A stretch of DNA of 64,000 nt from an uncultured Magnetospirillum sp. (GTDB lineage: Bacteria > Pseudomonadota > Alphaproteobacteria > Rhodospirillales > Magnetospirillaceae): assembly GCF_903853455.1 (NCBI RefSeq), contig NZ_CAINTR010000008.1:110776-174775 (forward strand). The letters run 5' to 3'. This document shows positions 17,120 to 27,000 of this stretch, piece by piece. Within the stretch, counting starts at the first letter, position 1; each line of letters opens with the position of its first letter. The notes under the pieces were generated by a model, which worked only from the letters and a program-made list of their open reading frames with translations, had not been told where the DNA came from and searched no databases. The translations under genes and the position numbers were made by a program.

Positions 17120-18526
17120 ATGATGAGCAGCCTTGTTCCCGTCATCCTGTCCGGCGGTGCCGGGACCCGGTTGTGGCCGCTGTCGCGCGAACTGATGCCC
17201 AAGCAGCTGCTGAAGCTGACGGGCGAACGCACGCTTTTGCAAGACACCGCGTTGCGCCTGGGGACGCCGCCGGTGGTGGTGTGCAACCACGAACACCGCT
17301 TCATCGTCGCCGAGCAACTGCGCGAAGTGGGGATCGAGCCCAAGGCGGTGGTGATCGAGCCGGTGGGCCGCAACACCGCCCCGGCGGCGGCGGTGGCGGC
17401 GCTGATCCTGGCCGAGAGCGATCCCGACGCCCTGATGCTGTTGATGCCGTCCGACCACCTGATCGCCGACACCGCCGCCTTCCGCCGCGCCGTCGAGGTG
17501 GCGGTACCGCTGGCCCAAGGCGGCAGGCTGGTGACCTTCGGCATCCAGCCCACCGGCCCCAATACCGGTTACGGCTATATCAAGGCCGGTGCGCCGCTGC
17601 CCGGCGGCAACATGGTCGAGCGCTTCGTCGAGAAGCCCAACCTCGCCACCGCCGAACGCTATGTGGCGTCGGGCCAATATACCTGGAACAGCGGCATCTT
17701 CCTGCTGCCGGTGGGGCTGTTCCTGGCCGAGTTGGAGACCTTCGCACCGGGCATGGTGGCGGGCTGCCGCGCCGCGCGGGCTCTGGGCCGCAGCGACATG
17801 TTCTTCTTCCGCCTCGACGACGACAGCTTCGCCGGCCTCACCGGCCAGTCCATCGATTATGCGGTGATGGAGCATTCCCAGAAGGTGGCGGTGGTGCCGG
17901 TGGAGATGGGCTGGTCCGACATCGGCTCGTGGTCGGCGCTGTGGCAGGAATCGCCCAAGGATGCCGACGGCAACGCGGTCCAGGGCGACGTGCTGGTGCT
18001 GGACTCCGCCAATTGCTATCTGCGCAGCCAGGGCCGGCTGGTGGCCGCCATCGGTCTCAGGGACCTAGTGGTGGTGGCCACCGACGACGCCGTGCTGGTG
18101 GCCGACAAGGCCCACGACCAGGAGGTCAAGGCCGTCGTCGACGCCCTCAAGCGCGAAGGCCGCTCCGAGGCCACGCAAGGGACGCGGGGCTGGCGGCCCT
18201 GGGGCTGGTTCCAGACCGTCGAGCAGGGCGACCGCTTCAAGGTCAAGCACATCCACGTCGATCCGGGGGCGAAACTATCCCTGCAAAAGCACTGGCACCG
18301 CTCGGAGCATTGGGTGGTGGTCCGGGGCACCGCCCTGGTCACCTGCGCCGACACGTCGTTCGTGCTGCGGGAAAACGAATCCACCTTCATTCCCGCCGGC
18401 ACCCCCCACCGCCTGGAGAATCCCGGCAAGGTGCCGCTGCGCCTGATCGAGGTGCAGTCGGGCGAATATGTGGGCGAGGACGACATCGTCCGCCTGGAAG
18501 ACGCCTATGGCCGAGGGGCGGAGTAG
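17120..18526 (+). CDS. manC: Mannose-1-phosphate guanylyltransferase / mannose-6-phosphate isomerase
   Basis: This 468-residue type II bifunctional enzyme makes GDP-mannose. The N-terminal nucleotidyltransferase domain carries ILSGGAGTRLWPLSR at residues 9-23, MPKQLLKL, LLMPSDHLI and RFVEKP. The C-terminal ~115 residues form a cupin, RPWGWFQTVEQGDRFKVKHI and KHWHRSEHWVVVRG, with metal-binding histidines that provide isomerase activity. Adjacent ATG codons are possible starts. It follows the epimerase after 37 bases and ends nine bases from the convergent TPR transferase. It feeds GDP-mannose, rhamnose or fucose into surface polysaccharide. Confidence 0.92.
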   Translation: MMSSLVPVILSGGAGTRLWPLSRELMPKQLLKLTGERTLLQDTALRLGTPPVVVCNHEHRFIVAEQLREVGIEPKAVVIEPVGRNTAPAAAVAALILAESDPDALMLLMPSDHLIADTAAFRRAVEVAVPLAQGGRLVTFGIQPTGPNTGYGYIKAGAPLPGGNMVERFVEKPNLATAERYVASGQYTWNSGIFLLPVGLFLAELETFAPGMVAGCRAARALGRSDMFFFRLDDDSFAGLTGQSIDYAVMEHSQKVAVVPVEMGWSDIGSWSALWQESPKDADGNAVQGDVLVLDSANCYLRSQGRLVAAIGLRDLVVVATDDAVLVADKAHDQEVKAVVDALKREGRSEATQGTRGWRPWGWFQTVEQGDRFKVKHIHVDPGAKLSLQKHWHRSEHWVVVRGTALVTCADTSFVLRENESTFIPAGTPHRLENPGKVPLRLIEVQSGEYVGEDDIVRLEDAYGRGAE

Positions 18527-18535
18527 CCCCCGACG

Positions 18536-20791
18536 TCACGACGGCGCCGGTTCGACGGCAAACGCCGTCGGCGGCTTTCCCGCACACCAGGTTTCCCACA
18601 TACGGCCATAGGCCGTTTCCATGTGGCGCGTGAAGCGTTCGGTGTCGAACAGCGGCGCGGCGGACCGGTTGCGCGCCAGTTTGTCCTTGAGTGCGGCAAG
18701 CAGCGCAGGCTCGTGGGCCAATCTCAAGGCCAGCGCCTCGTAGTCCGCCAGGGACGTGGTGATGAGTTCGGGCAGTCCGATTGCTGTCAGCAAGCTGCCC
18801 GCGACCCGGCCGGCAAAAGTCCCGCCCGCGCAGGTCAGCACCGGTAATCCGGTCCACAGCGCGTCGCTGGCCGTGGTATGGGCGTTGTACGGCAAGGTGT
18901 CGAGGAACAGATCGGCCTGACGATGGCGCGCGAGGTGTTCGGCAAGCGGCTGTCGTGGGGCGAAGACCAATCTCTCCGGGGTGATTCCCCGAACCCCCGC
19001 CTCGCGCCTCAGGTTGCTCTGCACCAGGACATTCGCCTCCAACAGCCACAGCACACTTCCGGGGGTTGCCCGGAGCAGGCGCATCCAGATGTCGAACAGA
19101 TCGGGCGTAATCTTGAAGCTGTTATTGAAACAGCAGAATACCAGGCCCTGTTCGGGGAGCCCGCAGGCTGCCCGCGACGGGACGGGATCCCCAATGACAC
19201 GCTTGCTGTCGTTGGGCTGGTAGCACTCGGGCAGGTGAACGATTCGTTCACTGTAGAACGACTGACTCTCCATGGGGACCACGAGGGGGTCGGCCAGGAT
19301 GTAGTCCATGAAATCGGTCCCCATGGTTCCGGGGTAGCCCAGATGGTTGACCTGGACCGGGGCCGGGCGGAAGGCCAGGATCTCGGCCCGGTCGGCACCG
19401 GTAGGACCCTTCAGGTCAACCAGGATGTCGATGCCGTCGTCGCGAATGCGCGCCGCCGCCTCGGCATTTCCCACTTCGCGCATGTCGACGAAATGGTCGA
19501 AGGCCGCGATCAGGCGCTGGCGCGCCTCACTGCCGTCATCGGGTCCGTAGGAATAGCCGAAGATCTCGAAGCGCGAACGGTCGTGACGCTCGAACAGCTC
19601 CGTCGTCAGGAACGTAATGGCATGGCGATGAAAATCGCCCGACAGGTAGCCGATGCGGATTCGCCCATGACGCGGGGCCGGTTGGATGGGAACCATGGGG
19701 GCGATCCCCGCCATCCTCTCGCCGAAATAGGCCCGCGCGCAGGCCTGCTGATCGGCCTCGGTGCTGGAGTGTATCAGCAGCAGGGATGGGGTGACCTTCG
19801 CAGGATGTTCCCTCGCTATCCGGGCCATCCTGTTCTCGTCTTCCTGAAACTCCCTCCAGTCGCAAATGTGCCGGCGCAGATGGACGAGTTGGCTCAGGGC
19901 CTCGGGTGAATCGGGATTGAAGCGCAGGAACTCGCCATATCGGGCGATGGCCTCGTCCGGCTTGCCCTGCGCCTGGAGCGCGCTGCCCAAATAATAGAGG
20001 GCCCGGTCATGGTCCGGCGCGATGGCGACGGCTTTGTGGTAGCAGGCGACCGCGTCGTCCAGCCTGCCTTGTCGCTGGAGCGCCGTCCCGAGACTGGTGT
20101 ATGCCTGCGGGTAGTCGGGCTTGATGGCGATGGCCCTGCGATAGCTGGCGATGGCCTCGTCCAGCCTGCCTTGGGTCTGGAGCGCCATGCCGAGATTGTA
20201 GTGGGCAGGGTGGAATCCAGGATTGATCCGCAAGGCTTCGGCGTATTGAGCGATGGCGTCGTCCAGCTTGCCTTGCTCTTGAAGCGCATTGCCCAGATTG
20301 GAGCGAGCCTGCGCGTTACCGGGATTGATCCGCAGGACTTGGGTGTATTGGGCGACGGCGTCGCCCAGCTTGCCTTGTTTTTGGAGCACGACGCCGAGAT
20401 AGGAGTGCGCCTCCACATAGTCCGGATTGATGGCGATGGCTTCGCGGTAACAGGCGACCGCCTCGTCCAGCTTGCCGCCCCGGTGAAGCGCGTTGCCCAG
20501 GTTGCAATGGTATGGAGCCGCCTTGGCGTTGATCGTGATCGCCTTGCGGAACAAATCGACGGCTTGGGGGTAACGTCCGGCCTGGGCCGCGATCACTCCC
20601 AGCAGGTGCAGGCTGTCGGCATGGCGGGAGTCGAGCGCCAGAACCCGCCGATAGAGCCCCTCGGCCTCGCTCAGGCGTCCGAGCTGATGATGGCGGAGGG
20701 CGTCGGCGAACACGGCTTGCGCGCCCGCCGCGCCGCCGCGCAAGCCGGGGTCGCCCGGCTTGCCTCCCGCTCGGCGTTGTTTGCGATTCAT
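18536..20791 (-). CDS. TPR-containing O-GlcNAc transferase-like glycosyltransferase (GT41)
   Basis: This 751-residue protein has an N-terminal array of about nine TPR units (residues 25-310; repeated words GNALQEQGKLDDAIAQY and INPDYVEAHSYLG) and a C-terminal SPINDLY/OGT catalytic region. IRIGYLSGDFHRHAI near residue 378, VNHLGYPGTMG near 485, FCCFNNSFKITPDLFDIW near 555 and DTLPYNAHTTASDALWTGLPV near 640 are the GT41 motifs. Such enzymes add a sugar to protein Ser/Thr. The C-terminal half is closely similar to the protein at 38220-40292 (HTTASD, FAGRVA, GLPELIT blocks), so the two are paralogues. It may glycosylate flagellin or other surface proteins. The target is unknown. Confidence 0.85.
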   Translation of the reverse strand: MNRKQRRAGGKPGDPGLRGGAAGAQAVFADALRHHQLGRLSEAEGLYRRVLALDSRHADSLHLLGVIAAQAGRYPQAVDLFRKAITINAKAAPYHCNLGNALHRGGKLDEAVACYREAIAINPDYVEAHSYLGVVLQKQGKLGDAVAQYTQVLRINPGNAQARSNLGNALQEQGKLDDAIAQYAEALRINPGFHPAHYNLGMALQTQGRLDEAIASYRRAIAIKPDYPQAYTSLGTALQRQGRLDDAVACYHKAVAIAPDHDRALYYLGSALQAQGKPDEAIARYGEFLRFNPDSPEALSQLVHLRRHICDWREFQEDENRMARIAREHPAKVTPSLLLIHSSTEADQQACARAYFGERMAGIAPMVPIQPAPRHGRIRIGYLSGDFHRHAITFLTTELFERHDRSRFEIFGYSYGPDDGSEARQRLIAAFDHFVDMREVGNAEAAARIRDDGIDILVDLKGPTGADRAEILAFRPAPVQVNHLGYPGTMGTDFMDYILADPLVVPMESQSFYSERIVHLPECYQPNDSKRVIGDPVPSRAACGLPEQGLVFCCFNNSFKITPDLFDIWMRLLRATPGSVLWLLEANVLVQSNLRREAGVRGITPERLVFAPRQPLAEHLARHRQADLFLDTLPYNAHTTASDALWTGLPVLTCAGGTFAGRVAGSLLTAIGLPELITTSLADYEALALRLAHEPALLAALKDKLARNRSAAPLFDTERFTRHMETAYGRMWETWCAGKPPTAFAVEPAPS

Positions 20792-20856
20792 CTCACCCTC
20801 GCCCGATCCGACATACCCCGAAAGCGTGGAAAGATCGTCTCAACCGCTCGAATCCG

Positions 20857-22698
20857 CTAATCCAGCTCGAAGGCGTTCTTGTAGTCGAGCTTGAGAGCCT
20901 CGTCCTGGTCTTCCTTGCGCAGGACGCAGTTGCCCACCACCAGTAGCTCGATCTCGCTGCCCATGAAGCAGCGGAAGGCGTCTTCCGGGGTGCAGACGAT
21001 GGGCTCGCCCCGCACGTTGAAGCTGGTGTTGACCACCACGCCGCAGCCCGTCAGGCCCTTGAACGCCGCGATCAGCGCGTGGTAGCGCGGATTGGTGTCG
21101 GCATGGACGGTCTGTACGCGAGCGGAATAATCCACATGGGTCACCGCCGGGATACCGGAGCGCGGCACGTTGAGCTTGTCGATGCCGAACAGCTTCTGCT
21201 CGTCCGCGGTCATGGCGCGGCGGTGCTTTTCCGCCACCGGCGCCACCAGCAGCATATAGGGCGAGTCGCCCTCCAGCTCGAACCACTCGGCCACGTCTTC
21301 TCCCAACACCGACGGCGCGAAGGGACGGAAGCTCTCGCGGTACTTCACCTTGAGATTCAAGGTCTTCTGCATGGAGGGCGAGCGCGGGTCGCCCAGGATG
21401 GAGCGGCCGCCCAGGGCGCGGGGACCGAATTCCATGCGGCCCTGCATCCATCCCACCGCCTTCTCGGCGGCCAGGGCTTCGGCGGTGGCCTTGATCATGG
21501 CATCGTCGTCCAGCACGGCGAATTTGGCGCCGGCCGCGCTCAGGCGGGCCTCGATATCGCTCTGCTCATAGACCGGGCCGAGATAGGAGCCCTTCATGGC
21601 GTCCTTGCCGCCGCCGGTGACGGTGCGGGGCTGGCCCTGGTACAGGTGATAACCGGCCAGGGCGGCGCCCAGGGCGCCGCCGGCGTCGCCGGCCGCCGGC
21701 TGAATCCAGATATTGTCGAAGATGCCTTCGCGCAGCACCTTGCCGTTGGAGACGCAATTGAGCGCCACGCCGCCGGCCAGGCACAGATTCTTGGCCCCGG
21801 TCTCCTTCTTGATACCGTGGCACAGCTTGGAAACAATGATCTCGGTGACCTCCTGGATGGAGGCAGCGATGTCCATGTGGAACTGGGTCAGCGGATCCTT
21901 GTCGGCCCGACGCACCTTGTGGCCGAACAGGGCGGCGAACCGGTCGTTGGTCATGTGGAGGCCGGTGCAATAGTCGAAATACGACTGATCCAGGCGGAAG
22001 CTGCCGTCCTCCTTGAGGTCGACCAGAGTGTCGAGGATCAGCTTGGTGTATTTCGGCTCGCCATAGGGCGCCAGGCCCATCAGCTTGTATTCGCCGGAAT
22101 TAACCTTGAAGCCGGTGTAATAGGTGAAGGCGGAATAGAGCAGCCCCAACGAATGGGGGAAGTGCAGCTCCTTGTGGATCTCCAGCTTATGGCCCGAGCC
22201 CATGGCCACCGAGGTGGTGGTCCATTCGCCGACGCCATCCATGGTCAGCACCGCCGCGTCCTCGAACGGCGACGGATAGAACGCCGAGGCGGCATGGCTG
22301 AGATGGTGCTCGGCGAACAGCAGCTTGTTGACCCAGTCGAAATCCTTGGCGAAGCTTTTCAGCTCGCGCGCGAGCAGGTCCTTCTGGAACAGCTTTTCCT
22401 TCAGCCATACCGGCATGGCGGTCTTGAACGACTTGAAGCCGCGCGGCGCGAACGAGATGTAGGTCTCCAGCAGCCGCTCGAATTTCAGGAACGGCTTGTC
22501 GTAGAACACCACGAAATCCACGTCGGACAGGCCGATTCCGGCCTCGCCCAGGCAATAGCCGATGGCGTGCTCGGGAAAGCTGGCGTCGTGTTTCTTGCGG
22601 GTGAACCGTTCTTCCTGGGCGGCGGCAACGATGCGGCCGTCCTCGACCAGGGCCGCCGCGCTGTCGTGGTAGAGCGCCGAGATGCCGAGAATGCGCAA
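20857..22698 (-). CDS. NodU/CmcH-family carbamoyltransferase
   Basis: This 613-residue enzyme likely moves a carbamoyl group from carbamoyl phosphate to a hydroxyl of a sugar or polyketide. The start is a TTG giving MRILGISALYHDSAAALV, the canonical N-terminus, behind an AGGCGGA site. Residues 1-340 form the two-lobed ASKHA-like domain (AEHHLSHAASAFYPSP, MDGVGEWTT, NLCLAGGVALNCVSNG). From about 395 the C-terminal domain shows QGRMEFGPRALGGRSILGDPR and TSFNVRGEPIVCTPEDA. It is next to genes for DUF5989 and SxtJ-like proteins, a set seen together in many genomes. The acceptor is probably a surface glycan. Confidence 0.88.
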   Translation of the reverse strand: MRILGISALYHDSAAALVEDGRIVAAAQEERFTRKKHDASFPEHAIGYCLGEAGIGLSDVDFVVFYDKPFLKFERLLETYISFAPRGFKSFKTAMPVWLKEKLFQKDLLARELKSFAKDFDWVNKLLFAEHHLSHAASAFYPSPFEDAAVLTMDGVGEWTTTSVAMGSGHKLEIHKELHFPHSLGLLYSAFTYYTGFKVNSGEYKLMGLAPYGEPKYTKLILDTLVDLKEDGSFRLDQSYFDYCTGLHMTNDRFAALFGHKVRRADKDPLTQFHMDIAASIQEVTEIIVSKLCHGIKKETGAKNLCLAGGVALNCVSNGKVLREGIFDNIWIQPAAGDAGGALGAALAGYHLYQGQPRTVTGGGKDAMKGSYLGPVYEQSDIEARLSAAGAKFAVLDDDAMIKATAEALAAEKAVGWMQGRMEFGPRALGGRSILGDPRSPSMQKTLNLKVKYRESFRPFAPSVLGEDVAEWFELEGDSPYMLLVAPVAEKHRRAMTADEQKLFGIDKLNVPRSGIPAVTHVDYSARVQTVHADTNPRYHALIAAFKGLTGCGVVVNTSFNVRGEPIVCTPEDAFRCFMGSEIELLVVGNCVLRKEDQDEALKLDYKNAFELD

Positions 22699-22707
22699 TG
22701 GATCCGC

Positions 22708-22857
22708 CTAGAACAGGGTGTAGATGAACGGCGCCACGGCGGAGCCCTGGGACAGCACGATCAGGCCGCCGAACACCACCATCATGATCAGAATCGGCAA
22801 CAGCCAGAATTTCTTGCGTTCCCGCAGGAACTGCCAAAGCTCGATAAGGAAGCCCAC
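22708..22857 (-). CDS. DUF5989-family single-span membrane peptide
   Basis: This 49-residue protein starts at a GTG behind TAGGAG at seven-base spacing. It begins with a basic amphipathic stretch (GFLIELWQFLRERKKFW) and continues into one transmembrane segment (LLPILIMMVVFGGLIVL), ending QGSAVAPFIYTLF. This is the characteristic DUF5989 sequence that accompanies NodU-type carbamoyltransferases and SxtJ proteins. It is ten bases downstream of the SxtJ gene and nine upstream of the carbamoyltransferase. It may anchor or assist the carbamoyltransferase at the inner membrane. The function is unproven. Confidence 0.8.
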   Translation of the reverse strand: MGFLIELWQFLRERKKFWLLPILIMMVVFGGLIVLSQGSAVAPFIYTLF

Positions 22858-22867
22858 GGGTAATCTC

Positions 22868-23302
22868 CTAGAACTGACGGCGCATGCGCTCGGGGGCCGG
22901 CCCCGGCGGCTGGCGAAGAATCCAATAGCTGGCGGCGGCATCGTCGCGCTTGAGGCGCATGGGGTCCTTGCCCATGGCCCGCATGATCAGGGCAATGGGG
23001 GTGACGGTGAGGAAGAACAACAGCCCCATCACCACCGGGGTGACCACGTGATGCAGCGCCAAACCCACCAGGAACCACAGGCGGTTGAGCGGCTTGAGCA
23101 GCCTGGGGACGGTAAACGACACCATCAGGAAGGCCACGGCCACCGCGCCGGCCCACAGCCGGGGCTCGGCCCCGGATTTCAGCGGCAGCAGGCAGACCAG
23201 GGCGAAAAAGGCGGCGAACACCAGACCGAACGACCGGTCCGACCCCATTTCGACCTTGCGGCCGTGGGATTGACCCTCGAAGGTCCCTTCAGACTTGCTC
23301 AT
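22868..23302 (-). CDS. SxtJ-family membrane protein
   Basis: This 144-residue protein is started at the ATG giving MSKSEGTFEG. An in-frame codon 21 residues upstream exists but lacks support. After a polar N-terminus come four hydrophobic segments (FGLVFAAFFALVCLLPL, LWAGAVAVAFLMVSF, WFLVGLALHHVVTPVVMGLLFFL and a continuation into TPIALIMRAMG). The C-terminus is RDDAAASYWILRQPPGP, a hallmark of SxtJ. The family takes its name from a saxitoxin gene cluster, but it is widespread in carbamoyltransferase loci and no toxin pathway is seen here. It precedes the DUF5989 and carbamoyltransferase genes in one unit. Confidence 0.8.
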   Translation of the reverse strand: MSKSEGTFEGQSHGRKVEMGSDRSFGLVFAAFFALVCLLPLKSGAEPRLWAGAVAVAFLMVSFTVPRLLKPLNRLWFLVGLALHHVVTPVVMGLLFFLTVTPIALIMRAMGKDPMRLKRDDAAASYWILRQPPGPAPERMRRQF

Positions 23303-23371
23303 GCTGCGGATGCGTCCAGTGGATAAGAACGCGCGACTTCTAGCACAGTCGTCCCCGCGAGGCAAACGAGG

Positions 23372-23953
23372 TCAGATTTGCGGGGCCGCCTTGGCCTCCA
23401 CCTGATCGCACAGGGCGTGACCGATCAGGATGTGCATTTCCTGGATGCGGGCGGTGACGGTGCTGGGAACGATCAACAAGGGATCGGCCAGCCCCACCAT
23501 CTTGCCGCCGTCGCGGCCCGAGAACCCGGCCGCCACCAGCCCCATGTCGCGGGCCACCGCCAGGGCGGTCAGCACGTTCGGGCTGGTGCCGGAGGTGGTG
23601 AGGCCGATGGCCACGTCGCCGGGCCGTCCCAGCGCCTCGATCTGGCGCGAGAAGATTTCCTCGAACGAAAAGTCGTTGGCGCAGGCGGTCAGGGTCGAGG
23701 TGTCGGTGGTCAGGGCCAACGCCGCCAGCGCCTTGCGGTTGTAGCGATAGCGGATCACCAGTTCGGCGGCCAGATGCTGGGCGTCGGCGGCGCTGCCGCC
23801 ATTGCCGAAGAACAGGATCTTGCCGCCGCCGGCCAGACTGGCGAGACAGGCCTCCACCAGCTTCTGGAACGGCTCGCGCACGGCGGCGCCGGTCCGGCCC
23901 AGGGTTTCGGCGTGCTCGGCGATCTGACCATCGAGAAAGGCGGCGAATTCCAT
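23372..23953 (-). CDS. gmhA: Phosphoheptose isomerase (SIS domain)
   Basis: This 193-residue SIS-domain protein should convert sedoheptulose 7-phosphate to D-glycero-D-manno-heptose 7-phosphate for LPS or other heptose glycans. The motif FFGNGGSAADAQHLAAEL near residues 48-65, the TTDTSTLTACANDFSFEEIFSRQI segment and LTTSGTSPNVL near residue 118 are those of GmhA. Length is normal. It is 69 bases upstream of the SxtJ gene and is preceded by a structured repeat ending close to its ATG. It is probably part of surface-glycan synthesis with the neighbouring carbamoyltransferase unit. Confidence 0.88.
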   Translation of the reverse strand: MEFAAFLDGQIAEHAETLGRTGAAVREPFQKLVEACLASLAGGGKILFFGNGGSAADAQHLAAELVIRYRYNRKALAALALTTDTSTLTACANDFSFEEIFSRQIEALGRPGDVAIGLTTSGTSPNVLTALAVARDMGLVAAGFSGRDGGKMVGLADPLLIVPSTVTARIQEMHILIGHALCDQVEAKAAPQI

Positions 23954-23970
23954 GGCATCCCTACCTAAAT

Positions 23971-24026
23971 TGTCCCTCAGGCGCCGGGCTTTGCCCGCAA
24001 CTCCGAACGAACAAATTCGTTCGTCG
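23971..24026 (-). repeat. Structured intergenic repeat, copy 1 (short form)
   Basis: On the minus strand this reads a CGAACGAA/TTCGTTCG hairpin, then GGAGTTGC, a GGGC-aaa-GCCC mini-hairpin, then CCGGCGCCTGAGGGACA, ending 17 bases before the gmhA start. The two central hairpins found in other copies are missing, as if precisely deleted. The rest of the gap to 24052 holds no gene. Confidence 0.7.
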
Positions 24027-24052
24027 CTCTATCGACGGCACCTCCCCATTCC

Positions 24053-27000
24053 TTAGCCGGTCTCGCCTCCTCCGGCAACGATTGTCTCGGTCAAGGTCCG
24101 AAGCTGGCGCCCCGCCACCATGATCATGGGCAGATCCACATGGGACGCCGCCTTGAGTTCGGCCAGCAGCGCCTCGGCCCGCTCCACCGCCGCCCGGTTG
24201 CCCTCGGCCCAGGCGCGGATGGCCTCGTCGGGGCTGCGTCCCGGCTGGGAGGCCGCCACCACATTGGTGATGTCGCGCTGATGGCCGTAAAGATCCTCGA
24301 TGGCCGCCGCCGCCGCCAGTTTGAGCCAATGGCCGCGACCCGACAACTGCTCGGCCGAGGCCCGGAGCCAGCCCAGCGAGAACCGGGTGCCGACCGCGAA
24401 ATACAGCCGGCCGGCATCGTCGATGGAGATGTCCTGGCGAGCGGCGATGCGCAGGATGTCGGCGGCCGAGGCCAGCACGATCAGGTTGCCCACACGCCGC
24501 GCCAGATCCTCGGGCACGCCCTGATCGACGAATTGCTGGATGCGGGCCGCCTGGGCAATGGCGGCGGTTGGCGACAGCACCGCCGGCACCGCCGCTTCCA
24601 ACGCCTTGACACCCGGCGACAGCTCGGCGATGCCGGCGCCCAGGGCGAAGGGGGACGGCATGGAGCGCAGCACCCACAAGGTGGCGCGCTCCACCAGCCG
24701 GTTGGCCTCGGCCAGCATGGCGGTCTGGGCCGCCGCCGGCACCTTGCCGTCCAGCGCCTCGATCTCGTGCCACACCTCGCGCAGGCGGAAGGCGTCGCGC
24801 GCCATGATATAGGCCCGCGCCACCTGGGCGGGAGGATGGCCGGTGGTCTCCATCAGCTCGGCGACGAAGGCGCCGCCGACCCGGTTGACGATGGAATTGG
24901 TCACCACCGTGGCGACGATCTCGCGCCGCAGCCGATGCCGGCTGATGTCGGAACCGAAACGGTTGCGCAGGGCGGTGGGAAAATATTTGGTGAGATCCGT
25001 GGCCATGAACGGGTCATCGGGCAGATCGGAATGCAAGATATGCTCGTAGAGCCAGATCTTGCCATAGGCCAGCAGCACCGACAGTTCCGGACGGGTGAAG
25101 CCCTGCTTGCGGGCGGCGCGGTCGGTCAGCGTCTCGTCCGAGGGCAGGAACTCGATGCCGCGATCCAGCTTGCCGGCCTTTTCCAGCAGCCGCATGAAGC
25201 GGGCCTCGCCGTCCAGCAGGTCGGTCCCTTGCGCCTCCATCATGGACAGCGCCAGGGTCTGGAGATAATTGTCGCGCAGCACCAGGACGCCGACCTCGTC
25301 GGTCATCTCCACCAACTGCTTGTCGCGCTGCTTGGGAGTGAGGTCGCCGGCGCTCACCAGGTCGTTGAGCAGAATCTTGATGTTGACCTCGTGGTCGGAA
25401 CAATCGACCCCGGCGGAATTGTCGATGGCGTCGGTGTCGATCCGGCCGCCGCCACCGCCGGCGCCGACTTGCGCGTATTCGATGCGGCCCAACTGGGTGA
25501 AGCCGAGATTGGCGCCCTCGCCCACCACCTTGGCGGCGATGTCGCGGCCGTCGATGCGCAAGCTGTCATTGGCGCGGTCGCCGGCCTCGGCATGGCTTTC
25601 GTCCGACGCCTTGACATAGGTGCCGATGCCGCCGAAGAACAGCAAATCCACCGGCGATTTCAACAGGGTGCGGATCAACTCGGCCGGGGTCATGCTGTCT
25701 GCTTCGATACCGAAACGGTCCTTGACCTGGGGACTGATGGCAATGGCCTTGGCGGTGCGGGGAAAGATGCCGCCGCCTTCGGAAATGGTCGTGGTGTCGT
25801 AATCGGGCCAGGCCTTGACCGCGTTGAACTGACGCTCGCGCTCGGCGAAGCTGCGTTCGGGATCGGGGTTGGGGTCAAGGAAGACATGGGCATGGTTAAA
25901 GGCGGCCACCAGCTTGGTGTGACGCGACCGCAGCAGGCCGTTGCCGAACACGTCGCCGGACATGTCGCCGACCCCGATGACGGTGAAATCCTGGCTTCGG
26001 GTATCGATGCCCATTTCGCGGAAATGGCGCTCCACCGCCACCCAGGCGCCGCGCGCGGTGATGCCCATCTTCTTGTGGTCGTAGCCCTGGCTGCCGCCCG
26101 AGGCGAAGGCGTCGCCCAGCCAGAAGCCGTAGCCCAGCGAAATGGAATTGGCGATATCGGAGAAAGTGGCGGTTCCCTTGTCGGCGGCCACCACCAGATA
26201 GGGATCGTCGCCGTCCTTGCGCAGCACGTCGGGCGGCGGCACCACCGCCTCACCGGCCAGGTTGTCGGTGATGTCCAGCAGGCCGCGCATCAGCGTCTTG
26301 TAGCACTCGATTCCCTCGGCCAGCAGCGCCTCGCGGCCGCCGGTGGCCGGTGGGCGCTTGACCACGAAGCCGCCCTTGGCCCCCACCGGCACGATCACCG
26401 CGTTCTTGACCATCTGGGCCTTCATCAGACCCAGGATCTCGGTGCGGAAATCCTCGCGCCGGTCGGACCAGCGGATGCCGCCGCGCGCCACCTTGCCGCC
26501 GCGCAGATGAATCGCCTCGACCCGAGGCGAATAGACGAACACCTCCACCAGCGGCCGCGGCGCCGGCAAGTCGTCAACCTGGCGCGAGTCGAGCTTGAAC
26601 GAGAAATACGGCTTGGGTCCGCCCTCGGGCGTGGTCTGGAAATAATTCGTTCGCAAGGTGGAACGGATCAGGTTGAGGAAGCGGCGCAGAATCCGGTCGT
26701 CGTCGGCGCTGACCACGGCTCCGAGGCCGGCCTGGAGGGTGGCGTCGATCTCGCCCATGTCGCCGGAAGCGCCTTTGGGGTCGAAGCCAGCCAGGAACAG
26801 CCGCACCAGGGTATGGGCCATGGCCGGATTGCCGCACAAGGCCTGCTCGATATAGGCTTGGCTGTAGGTGGTACCAGTCTGACGCAGATATTTGGTGTAG
26901 GCGCGCAGCACCATCACTTCGCGCCAGGAGAGCCCGGCGGCCAGCACCAGACGGTTGAAGCCGTCGCTTTCCGCATCGCCTTGCCAGACCGCCGCCAGGG

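Noticed and set aside
19900..20700. Regular ~102-base DNA periodicity that could look like a CRISPR or satellite
   Set aside because: It is the codon reflection of 34-residue TPR units in the GT41 gene; spacers are not unique and units are diverged.
22708..23302. A saxitoxin-like pathway suggested by the SxtJ name
   Set aside because: None of the core sxt biosynthetic genes are present; SxtJ homologues commonly occur with carbamoyltransferases in surface-sugar loci.
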